Shown piece after piece: positions 25,501 through 33,014 of a stretch of 64,000 nucleotides of DNA. Source of the DNA: Clostridiaceae bacterium BRH_c20a (GTDB taxonomy: Bacteria; Bacillota; Peptococcia; Peptococcales; BICA1-8); NCBI GenBank assembly GCA_000961765.1, contig LADT01000024.1, forward strand, positions 1 to 64,000, read 5' to 3'. Within the stretch, counting starts at the first letter, position 1. The number at the start of each line of letters is the position of its first letter. A program made the translations under genes and the position numbers. The notes beneath the pieces are model-generated. The model saw only the letters and a program-made list of their open reading frames with translations. It did no database searches and had not been told where the DNA came from.

Positions 25501-26466
25501 TTATTCTCCTCCCTTCTTGTAGTCATAGATTAAGGATTTAGCTAAGCTGAACCGGTATACTGTTCCTGCGGGGTCTTCCCAGGTTGCAGCCAGCTCCTGA
25601 GCACTTTTTTCATCCTTAACATCCATGATACTAGCAATGGCATTTAACAGCTTAGCACCCTGGTCACTAACCTTTTCAGAAGGTCCATAGCAGCCTCTGC
25701 AGGGCATATTGTTATTTGTACATCTATGACCACAGCCATCTCTAGTTACAGGCCCACAACAGATTAGTCCTTGTTCTAGGAGACATTTTTTAGGATCAGC
25801 TATTATCTCAAAGGGCCGTTTAAACTGGGTAATTTTCTTTTCAGTTTTTTCCCTCTCACAGGTATCACACAGAGATTTAATACCGGCAATAGTAGTGCCT
25901 TTAGGCGGAAGATTACCGGTAACAATTGCTAGAATAGCTGTCCAGATAGTTTCCGGGGTAGGAGGACAGCCTGGAACATAATAATCCACATTTACTACTT
26001 GGTCGAGACTCCATACCCGGTCATAAATTCTGGGGAGATGAAGCTCGCCCTCAGGTCCAGGATAATTGGTATCAGGGCGGATATCTTCTTCATTAATGGT
26101 AGTAGCCGTTTCCTGATAAACAGTATTAAAGATTTCTTCCCTATTGGTTAAATTAGCTAAGCCTGGAATTCCGCCCCAGGCGGCACAAGCACCAAAGGCT
26201 ATCATAAACTTGGACCTTGCCCTTAAAGCTTTGGCTATTTCCTCCTGTTCTGATGTCCTGATAGCACCATTAAAGAGACATACATCTATTGAACCTGGTT
26301 CCATCTTATAAATATCCTCATATTTAAAATCCATAGCTATGGGCCAAAGAACAATATCAGCAGCTTCCGCAATATCAAGAATTTTTTCATCAGTATCCAA
26401 AATGGCCACATCACAACCGCCACAGGCGGCTGCCCAATAAATAGCTAATTGTAATTTAGGAGCCAC
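25501..26466 (-). CDS. mvhG: [NiFe]-hydrogenase small subunit (MvhG type)
   Basis: 321 residues holding the Fe-S clusters that carry electrons away from the Ni-Fe site. The proximal cluster ligands are visible: AACGGCDVAILD, GACAAWGG, VPGCPPTP and a later Cys in LICCGPVTRDGC. More Cys follow in CGHRCTNNNMPCRGCYGPSE, giving the ligands of further [4Fe-4S] clusters. No twin-arginine signal is present, so the enzyme is cytosolic. Overlaps mvhD by 11 bases. Confidence 0.95.
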   Translation of the reverse strand: MAPKLQLAIYWAAACGGCDVAILDTDEKILDIAEAADIVLWPIAMDFKYEDIYKMEPGSIDVCLFNGAIRTSEQEEIAKALRARSKFMIAFGACAAWGGIPGLANLTNREEIFNTVYQETATTINEEDIRPDTNYPGPEGELHLPRIYDRVWSLDQVVNVDYYVPGCPPTPETIWTAILAIVTGNLPPKGTTIAGIKSLCDTCEREKTEKKITQFKRPFEIIADPKKCLLEQGLICCGPVTRDGCGHRCTNNNMPCRGCYGPSEKVSDQGAKLLNAIASIMDVKDEKSAQELAATWEDPAGTVYRFSLAKSLIYDYKKGGE

Positions 26467-26965
26467 AGTTTAAACCTCCCTTCTCTTCTGCTGCAGCCGC
26501 TGCTTCTTTAGCTGATGCTGCAACTTCATCCATTACCACATCTAACTGGTCCCCCATTTTTTTCTGATAAGGACCAACCTTTTTGATATCTTCAACCATT
26601 TGTTCTACAATTTTCCCAAACCTCTCACCCTCTGAGGCTGAGACCCAGACCTGCTTAAAGCGTTCAGGCTCAATGCCTATTTGCGTTAAGAGCCTAGCTA
26701 CTAGGGGAGTTCTTCTTAAGGTTTTAATATTGCCATCTACATAGTGACAATCACCGGGGTGACAGCCACTTATTAAAACACCATCTGCCCCCTCTTGAAA
26801 AGCTTTTAGGATTAGAGTCGGCTCCACCCTTCCTGAACACATAACCTTGACAATTCTGATATTAGCGGGATATCTTAGCCTTGATGTTCCCGCTAGATCC
26901 GCACCTGCATAACTGCACCAATTACAAAGTATTCCTAAAATTTTGGGTTCGAATTTATCATTCAT
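26456..26965 (-). CDS. mvhD: MvhD, hydrogenase-Hdr linker iron-sulfur subunit
   Basis: 169 residues, the [2Fe-2S] subunit that bridges hydrogenase and HdrA. The Cys ligands lie in LCNWCSYAGADLAG, VMCSGRVEP and ISGCHPGDCHYVDG, the usual pattern. The C-terminus is a short helical Ala-rich extension (AASAKEAAAAAEEKG) not needed for the fold. It overlaps hdrA by four bases (ATGA) and mvhG by 11, so all subunits are co-translated. Confidence 0.95.
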   Translation of the reverse strand: MNDKFEPKILGILCNWCSYAGADLAGTSRLRYPANIRIVKVMCSGRVEPTLILKAFQEGADGVLISGCHPGDCHYVDGNIKTLRRTPLVARLLTQIGIEPERFKQVWVSASEGERFGKIVEQMVEDIKKVGPYQKKMGDQLDVVMDEVAASAKEAAAAAEEKGGLNCGS

Positions 26966-28914
26966 GCTAAAACCCCCTCAATTTGGGCTAATAATTGGTC
27001 ATCATTAAAGTGTGATACCTTGATAGCACCAGACGGACAACCCGCCGCACAAGTACCGCAGCCTTTACATACCGCTTCATTTATTTCAGCCCGCAATGTT
27101 TCTTCATTAAGCTTGATAGCCCTATAAGTACAAAGCCCGATACAAATTTGGCACCCTGCACACTGTTCACTATCGATGCTAGCAGAAATAGGCGAAATTT
27201 TTACTTTTCCGGTAGCAATAATAGCAAGGGATTGGGCTGCTGCCGCTGACCCTTGAGCTACCGAATCTGGGATATCCTTAGGGGACTGACAGCAGCCGGC
27301 TAAATATATACCATCAGTTGTTGTTGTTACTGGGTCTAATTTAATATGGGATTCCATGAAGAAACCATCACCGCTTCTTGAGATTCCCAAGGTCTGGGCT
27401 ACTTTTTCAGCATCTACCCTAGGTTCTAAAGCAGTATTTAAAATTACCATATCCACCGGTATTTCCCGGTATTGGCCTAAGAGAGTATCCTCTGCTTTAA
27501 CAACTAATCTGCCGTCTTTTTGGGCAACTTCTGCCCCTTTACCCCGGATAAAATGTACCCCTTCTTCTTGAACCCGGTTATAAAATTCTTCATAGCCCTT
27601 ACCAAAGGTACGCATATCTATATAAAATTCATACACCTCTGCATCACAATGGTCTTTGACCAGGTGGGCAAATTTGACAGAACTCATGCAGCATACTCGA
27701 GAGCAATATTTGTTATAGTTCTCATCCCTGCTGCCTACACAGTGAATGACGGCTACACTCTTTGGTTCTGTGCCATCCGCTAAGGTAATATGACCGGAGG
27801 TTGGCCCCGAGGCATTTGTCATCCGCTCAAATTGCAGGCCGTTAATAACATTGGGATATTTGCCATATCCATACTGTGGTGACCGCTTAGCATCAAATAG
27901 ATCAAAGCCCGTTGCAAGGATAATTGAGCCTACTTTAAATTCATGGATAGTCTCATGCTGATTGAAGTTAATTGCTTTTGCGCCACAGGCTTTAACACAT
28001 GCTAAAGTGCATTTTTTGCGGGTTAACAAAAGACAATTCTCATCATCTATAACCGCTTTTAAAGGCACTGCCTGGGGAAAGGGTATATATGCTGCTGACC
28101 TTTTACTCAGCCCCTCATCAAATTCATGGGGAATGCGGTTTTTCATGATACAGGCACTAGCACAATCACCACAGCCGGTACACTTATCATGATTTATATA
28201 CCGGGGTTTTTCCCGTACTGTTACCGTAAAGTTCCCCACATAGCCATCAACCTTGATAACCTCAGAGCTGGTGTATAATTCAATATTGGGGCTTTGACCC
28301 ACATCAACCATCTTAGGAGTTAAAATACAGGCCGCACAATCAAGGGTAGGGAAGGTTTTATCGAACTTAGCCATATTTCCGCCTATGTACTGCTTTTGTT
28401 CAATTAAATATACCTTATGACCTGCCTCCGCTACCTGCAAAGCCGCTTGGATACCGGAAATTCCCCCGCCTAACACCAAGGTAGTATTTGTAACTGGAAC
28501 TTCTCGCTCTTCAATAGGCTCGTGGAGCTTAACCCTTTTGACAGCTCCTTTGACCAATGACAAAGCCTTCTTGGTAGCCTCTTCCTTATCCTTGGTAACC
28601 CAGGATACGTGTTCCCGGATATTTGCCATCTCTAAGAGATAACCATTAAGTCCTGCTCCTTCAAGGGCCCTACGGAAAGTTGGCTCATGCATCCTAGGTG
28701 AACAGGCGGCTACCACCACACGATCCAGGCCCTTTTCTCTAATATCATTTTTAATCATTTCCTGTCCGGGATCGGAACACATATATTTGTAATCCTTAGC
28801 AACAACCACTTCACCTAGTTTACCTATCTCTTCAGTAACTTTAGCACAGTTGACAACTCCGTTAATATTAGAGCCGCAGTGACAGACATAAACACCAATC
28901 TTATGATCGCTCAT
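26962..28914 (-). CDS. hdrA: Heterodisulfide reductase subunit A (flavin, bifurcating)
   Basis: 650 residues; the FAD of HdrA is the site where electrons from H2 are split into one high- and one low-potential path in methanogens. Layout: N-terminal cluster domain (VCHCGSNINGVVNC), FAD-binding domain (about 148-180, LVLGGGISGIQAALQ), an inserted ferredoxin motif (CTGCGDCASACIMKNRIP, about 240), the CVGSRDEN...CSRVCCM segment near 400, and two C-terminal [4Fe-4S] motifs (CAGCQICIGLC and CKGCGTCAAGCP). Full length for the bacterial/methanogen type, with no Sec. The low-potential electrons probably go to ferredoxin; the high-potential acceptor in bacteria is not known. Confidence 0.95.
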   Translation of the reverse strand: MSDHKIGVYVCHCGSNINGVVNCAKVTEEIGKLGEVVVAKDYKYMCSDPGQEMIKNDIREKGLDRVVVAACSPRMHEPTFRRALEGAGLNGYLLEMANIREHVSWVTKDKEEATKKALSLVKGAVKRVKLHEPIEEREVPVTNTTLVLGGGISGIQAALQVAEAGHKVYLIEQKQYIGGNMAKFDKTFPTLDCAACILTPKMVDVGQSPNIELYTSSEVIKVDGYVGNFTVTVREKPRYINHDKCTGCGDCASACIMKNRIPHEFDEGLSKRSAAYIPFPQAVPLKAVIDDENCLLLTRKKCTLACVKACGAKAINFNQHETIHEFKVGSIILATGFDLFDAKRSPQYGYGKYPNVINGLQFERMTNASGPTSGHITLADGTEPKSVAVIHCVGSRDENYNKYCSRVCCMSSVKFAHLVKDHCDAEVYEFYIDMRTFGKGYEEFYNRVQEEGVHFIRGKGAEVAQKDGRLVVKAEDTLLGQYREIPVDMVILNTALEPRVDAEKVAQTLGISRSGDGFFMESHIKLDPVTTTTDGIYLAGCCQSPKDIPDSVAQGSAAAAQSLAIIATGKVKISPISASIDSEQCAGCQICIGLCTYRAIKLNEETLRAEINEAVCKGCGTCAAGCPSGAIKVSHFNDDQLLAQIEGVLA

Positions 28915-28930
28915 ATAAACACTCCCTCCC

Positions 28931-29797
28931 TTAACCGATTTTCTCTAAAGCTTTATTTGACGAAACAATTCCCCGTTGTATACCTAGCTGGCTTTTACTC
29001 ATACCCATGGCCAATCCCATCAGCTGAGTGAAATATATTATAGGCAGTTCCCCTGTGCGGTTAAACTTATTGTTAATCTGGCCTTGATAAGCATCTAAAT
29101 TAAGCTGGCACATTGGGCAGGTAACAACAACCATTTCTGCTCCAACTTTTCTGGCCTCTTCTAAAATACTATCAACCATCTTAAAGGCTAATTCTGGCTG
29201 GGTAGTAATCAAGCTGCTGCCACAGCAGTGACTTTTTTGGCTAAAGGGTAAAACCTTTGCACCTAGAGCTTCCATTAATTGATCTAAAGCTTGGGGGTCC
29301 TCAGGGTCATCAAAGCCTAAAGGGCGAACTAATTGGCACCCTGAATAGGAAACAATCTTTATATCCTTTAAGGTTTTTGTGACCATTTCTTTAACTTTAG
29401 CTAACCCTATATCCTCCATTATCATTTCTAATAGATGGCGAACCTTGGGCATTCCGGTTAGACTAAGTCCCGTTTGACTAAAAATATCTATAACCCCTTC
29501 TCGGATCTCTTTATACTTAACCATATTATGTTGAACCTTTTTCAAACTCATATAGCAGGCATTACAGGGTACAATAAGGTCACCTTTGTTTTCAGCGGCC
29601 AAAGCCAAATTCCTAGCCGGTAAAATCTGAGCCTGTAATTGATTTAAAGAAGGAGTGATTGTTGCCCCACAGCAATTCCAATCTGGAACCTCCTCAAGCT
29701 TTATTTCTAAACATCCTAAAACACCTTTAACTGATTCGTCATAATCCCTAGCTGAAGCATGCAGAGAGCAGCCCGGATAATATTGATAAGCTATCAT
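28931..29797 (-). CDS. hdrB: Heterodisulfide reductase subunit B
   Basis: 288 residues with two CCG domains: PDWNCCGATIT (about residue 40) and KSHCCGSSLIT (about 188), plus YYPGCSLHAS and SYSGCQLVRP that complete the Cys sets. In methanogens these bind two noncubane [4Fe-4S] clusters that reduce the CoM-CoB disulfide. Bacteria lack those coenzymes, so the physiological disulfide or other acceptor is unknown here. Overlaps hdrC by one base (29797) and is followed by hdrA after 16 bases. Confidence 0.95.
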   Translation of the reverse strand: MIAYQYYPGCSLHASARDYDESVKGVLGCLEIKLEEVPDWNCCGATITPSLNQLQAQILPARNLALAAENKGDLIVPCNACYMSLKKVQHNMVKYKEIREGVIDIFSQTGLSLTGMPKVRHLLEMIMEDIGLAKVKEMVTKTLKDIKIVSYSGCQLVRPLGFDDPEDPQALDQLMEALGAKVLPFSQKSHCCGSSLITTQPELAFKMVDSILEEARKVGAEMVVVTCPMCQLNLDAYQGQINNKFNRTGELPIIYFTQLMGLAMGMSKSQLGIQRGIVSSNKALEKIG

Positions 29798-30342
29798 TAT
29801 TCACCTCCCCTTTCTTGGGCTAGCTTCATAATCTTTTGTAGTTGGTCTTGATTTCGCACTTTAGGAGCGATAAAGGCAGCCCTGCCCTTAATTATCATCT
29901 TCATGCCCAAAGGTGCAAATTCTAGCAGTTTTGCGGGGTTAGTTTGGAAGCTGTACTTCATGATCAGCTCTGTTTCGTTCATACGCCCTCTTTTTTCAAT
30001 CAAACCCTGAAAGGCACTATAAAAGCCGGTAATATCTTTGTTCTCCTTTTTAGTTTGTTCCTTCCAGGCTAGGTTTTTAAGAATATACATGATGTCAGTG
30101 AACTTAATACCCCGCGGACAGCGGGTTGTGCAGGAGTAGCATGATGCGCATTTCCAGATGTCAAGGCTTTTTAGTACAGTATCCTTTTGATTTGCACGAA
30201 TAAGTGAGATTAGCTTGCGAGGAGTATACTGCATAGCATGGCTAGTTGGACAGGAACCCGTGCAGGTACCGCACTGCATACAGGCGGTAATTTTTTCCCC
30301 ACCGGGATAGCTCATAATTTCACTAGTAAAGTCCTCAAACAT
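29797..30342 (-). CDS. hdrC: Heterodisulfide reductase subunit C
   Basis: 181 residues with two ferredoxin-type motifs, CMQCGTCTGSCPTSH and CASCYSCTTRCPRG, that pass electrons from HdrA to HdrB. The helical C-terminal half is typical of the family. First gene of the operon, starting at ATG 30342 after AAGGAGGCGGATAC. The 318 bases upstream (30343-30660) are very AT-rich and must carry the operon promoter; I could not point to convincing -35/-10 elements. Confidence 0.95.
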   Translation of the reverse strand: MFEDFTSEIMSYPGGEKITACMQCGTCTGSCPTSHAMQYTPRKLISLIRANQKDTVLKSLDIWKCASCYSCTTRCPRGIKFTDIMYILKNLAWKEQTKKENKDITGFYSAFQGLIEKRGRMNETELIMKYSFQTNPAKLLEFAPLGMKMIIKGRAAFIAPKVRNQDQLQKIMKLAQERGGE

Positions 30343-30636
30343 GTATCCGCCTCCTTTTTGTTATTTTATTCACAATTCAGAGAACTAGTCTCTTTATTAA
30401 TAATATCAGAATAATTCGGAATATTTAATAAAACTTTTTTATACTATTCTAAATATTGCATAAATACGAAATTGTTAAAATATTCACATATATCAGCCTA
30501 TTATTGCGAAAGAAAGCACAAATTCATATTAGCTATAAAATAAATTTATTTTGGTTTATATTTAAAAATTTGCTTAGGCTTAGTCCGTTTTTTTAATTGA
30601 GAATTCGTTTTTAAATAATTAATAGATTGAAATAAA

Positions 30637-30656
30637 CGAGCCGGCTAGGGCTCGCT
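30637..30656 (-). terminator. Intrinsic terminator after the small protein gene
   Basis: CGAGCCCTAGCCGGCTCG followed on the minus strand by TTTATTT. A similar stem (GCGAGCC/GGGCTCGC) follows the paralogous small gene near 48772-48792. Confidence 0.8.
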
Positions 30657-30660
30657 TATA

Positions 30661-30816
30661 CTACTTCTTATTATTAAATCCCTGGGGATTAAATTGCTTT
30701 ACAATATCCTGAACCGCTTTTTTTATTTCTTCACCCGGGTTGTCTCCTTTTAAGGATTTATTTAAATTTTCGGTAAAATTATCCATTATTGACTTTATCT
30801 TCTTATCCTTTCCCAT
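30661..30816 (-). CDS. Small protein of a new paralogous pair (copy 1, 51 aa)
   Basis: The frame runs from ATG 30816 to TAG 30661. The protein starts MGKDKKIKSIMDNFTENLNK and continues SLKGDNPGEEIKKAVQDIVK, then QFNPQGFNNKK. A second gene at 48816-48974 has the same length and pattern (FTEN, KSL.G.NP..EI..AV.D, then NP). The conservation and ribosome-site-like GGAAGGG upstream show that both are real genes. The frame overlaps the end of the amidohydrolase gene by 14 bases and is closed by its own terminator, so it is the last gene of the TPR-ligase-amidohydrolase unit. It appears helical and soluble; I know no family for it. Confidence 0.8.
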   Translation of the reverse strand: MGKDKKIKSIMDNFTENLNKSLKGDNPGEEIKKAVQDIVKQFNPQGFNNKK

Positions 30817-31672
30817 TCCACCAAACCCTTCCTTTTTGTTTGATATTTTCCTGATTGGACTTTTCTTTAACTGGTCCCTCTTTGGCTACCCTTTCTCTAC
30901 TTACCATCTCTTTAGAACTTAAATTTAGGAGCAAACTGATATTTCCACCTAGTATCCGTTCCTTATCCCCATCTGATAGATCAAGCAGAAGAATTTTCTT
31001 TATTTCTGCTGCCGGGTGAGATAATGGAAATTCCGAACCAAAGACTATTTTTCTAGGCCCCGCTTTTTTAACAGCTTCTTTTATGTGAAGAAAGTTTCCG
31101 GTTGAAGTTTCCAGAAAAAAATTGTTCAGCTCTCTAGCAGCTTCTAAACCATCCTGGTCAGCAGGCCCGAAGCCCATGTGACCTAAAATATAATTAGTTT
31201 TCGGGAATTGCTTTGCTAAAGCTGCAAACTTGACAGTAGAAGCACCTGGACTATACACTACATGGGTGTATACTGGATAACCATAATTCCCGCACAATTC
31301 TGTCAACTCTGCTATCGCTTTACTGGAAAAGGAAAATTGATGGGTCATAGGTGATAATTTTAATCCTTTATACCCCGTTCTAAGAGCCTGCTCTAATTTA
31401 TTTGCAGCATTAGCCTCATGGGGATCAATACAGAAATACCCTCTAAGCACATCTGGGTTGGCTTTAATAGATTTTTGAACATACTCATTATTTGGAACTA
31501 GGTTCTCCGGATTTTTCCGACCGATAATATACTCAGTCATTATTCTAACATCCATCATACCGCCAGGAACTACTACACCCTGGTCAATACCTGCTTCCTT
31601 TATTTGCTTTAAATAAAGCTCAGCATTACCATAATCTGTCTCAGAAATATGTGCATGGGCATCTATTATCAT
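30803..31672 (-). CDS. Metal-dependent amidohydrolase (amidohydrolase 2 type)
   Basis: 289 residues of a TIM-barrel hydrolase. The HxH metal motif is at the N-terminus (IIDAHAHIS); further expected ligands are in YPVYTHVV and ILGHMGFGP. The last barrel strand reads FGSEFPLSHP where most relatives have Asp, so Glu replaces the usual catalytic acid. The C-terminal 40 residues are polar and basic, unlike the family, and overlap the small protein gene. It begins 11 bases after the ligase gene upstream. A decarboxylase, lactonase or cyclising amide hydrolase role are all possible; the ligase-amidohydrolase pairing recalls benzoxazole-forming pathways. Confidence 0.85.
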   Translation of the reverse strand: MIIDAHAHISETDYGNAELYLKQIKEAGIDQGVVVPGGMMDVRIMTEYIIGRKNPENLVPNNEYVQKSIKANPDVLRGYFCIDPHEANAANKLEQALRTGYKGLKLSPMTHQFSFSSKAIAELTELCGNYGYPVYTHVVYSPGASTVKFAALAKQFPKTNYILGHMGFGPADQDGLEAARELNNFFLETSTGNFLHIKEAVKKAGPRKIVFGSEFPLSHPAAEIKKILLLDLSDGDKERILGGNISLLLNLSSKEMVSRERVAKEGPVKEKSNQENIKQKGRVWWNGKG

Positions 31673-31683
31673 TTAAATCTCTC

Positions 31684-33009
31684 CTATTCCTTTAGTACTC
31701 GAATGGTTTTAGCTTGTGGACGAGGAATTTTAGGTACAAACTCCATTTCACAAGGAATGCCAAGTGCATATTCCATTTTGCTTGCTAGTTTATCAGCTAA
31801 TTCGGAAGTAGGCTGTACCCCTTCAACCAATTCGGTACGAATTTTTAATTTATCGTTATCTCCTTCTTTGATTATAAATTGATACCAATTACCAATCTCC
31901 GGCAGACGCATTAAAAATTCCTCCAGATAGAAGGGAGAAAAATTAACTCCATTGACAATTACTTCATCCACAACCCGCCCCCTCATAAATAACCTAGGAA
32001 ATTTAACACCGCACTTGCAAGGCTCTGTGTCAATATAGCCTAAATCTTGAGTGCGATAACGGATTAGTGGGGTATCAATTCTTAATAGACAGGTAGCAAC
32101 TATTTCCCCGATTTGTCCGGGCTCTAGTACGTTTCCTGTTTTGGGATCAATTATTTCGACAATTGTATGGGTAAGAGGAATATGATAGCCGTTATGTTCA
32201 TTACATTCAATACCAAGAAAACCTGCTTCTAAAGAACCATAATAAAAGTTTGCTGCTGCCCCCCAAATTTTTTCCACCCTATTGCGAAAAGCAGGCGAAC
32301 AGCCTTCACCGGTTAACCATATTTTCTTAATAGGGAGACTTCTTAAATCAAAATCTTCTTCTAAAGCTTTTTCGTATAAGGTCATAGAATAAGATGGTGT
32401 AGTCATGATTACATTAGGCTTTAAGTCCCGCAGCAATTTTATAGATTTTTCCGGTGTTGAATATGCCCCACCTTTGCCGGCGGGAATAACCGTTGCAAGA
32501 CAGCCGTCTAGAAACACTTTATGAAAAGCCAGCCCAGCTGAGCTCATTTCATAGGGCAGGGCGTTAAAGCACAGATCTCCGGGATCGACATCAAATACGC
32601 CAGGATACTCAGGGGCCAAATCATGCAGGTACAAATCTCTCCAGGAGTGCATGATATAAATTTGTTCACCACCGGTAGTACCGGTGGAAACATGGATTAA
32701 ACCAATATCTTTTTTATCACAGGCTAAAAGAACCCAAGGATTACCCCGCAGCTCATCTTTAGTTGTAAAAGGTAATTTGGCCAGGTCAGCTAAACTTTTT
32801 ATAGCTTGGGGCTGGATATTAGCCTCAGTCATCTTTTGGTGATAAAAATCTGTATTCCGATATGCGCTATTAATAACTTCTTTTAAAGCAGCAGCTTGAA
32901 AATCCTTAAGTCTTGCTAAAGGTAAGCTATCGGCTGGCCCGGTCAGATAACGGGTTATAAATAAAGGTGTTCTGGCATTTCTTATTTTCTTTTCATATTT
33001 AGAAGCCAT
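31684..33009 (-). CDS. Phenylacetate-CoA ligase-like adenylating enzyme (1)
   Basis: 441 residues of the PaaK branch of AMP-forming ligases, which activate aromatic carboxylic acids as acyl-AMP and usually pass them to CoA. Visible: N-terminal YRNTDFYHQKM, the Ser/Thr/Gly loop HVSTGTTGGEQ, the FYYGSLEAGFLGIECNEHNG acceptor region with AMP-binding residues, and PLIRYRTQDLGYID. The zinc-type Cys pair of PaaK relatives is present (EPCKCGVKF). The C-terminal domain is short but complete. Start at ATG 33009, eight bases after GAGGAG; five bases separate it from the TPR gene. It differs clearly from the two ligases at 45-49 kb. Confidence 0.9.
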   Translation of the reverse strand: MASKYEKKIRNARTPLFITRYLTGPADSLPLARLKDFQAAALKEVINSAYRNTDFYHQKMTEANIQPQAIKSLADLAKLPFTTKDELRGNPWVLLACDKKDIGLIHVSTGTTGGEQIYIMHSWRDLYLHDLAPEYPGVFDVDPGDLCFNALPYEMSSAGLAFHKVFLDGCLATVIPAGKGGAYSTPEKSIKLLRDLKPNVIMTTPSYSMTLYEKALEEDFDLRSLPIKKIWLTGEGCSPAFRNRVEKIWGAAANFYYGSLEAGFLGIECNEHNGYHIPLTHTIVEIIDPKTGNVLEPGQIGEIVATCLLRIDTPLIRYRTQDLGYIDTEPCKCGVKFPRLFMRGRVVDEVIVNGVNFSPFYLEEFLMRLPEIGNWYQFIIKEGDNDKLKIRTELVEGVQPTSELADKLASKMEYALGIPCEMEFVPKIPRPQAKTIRVLKE

Positions 33010-33014
33010 TCTTT

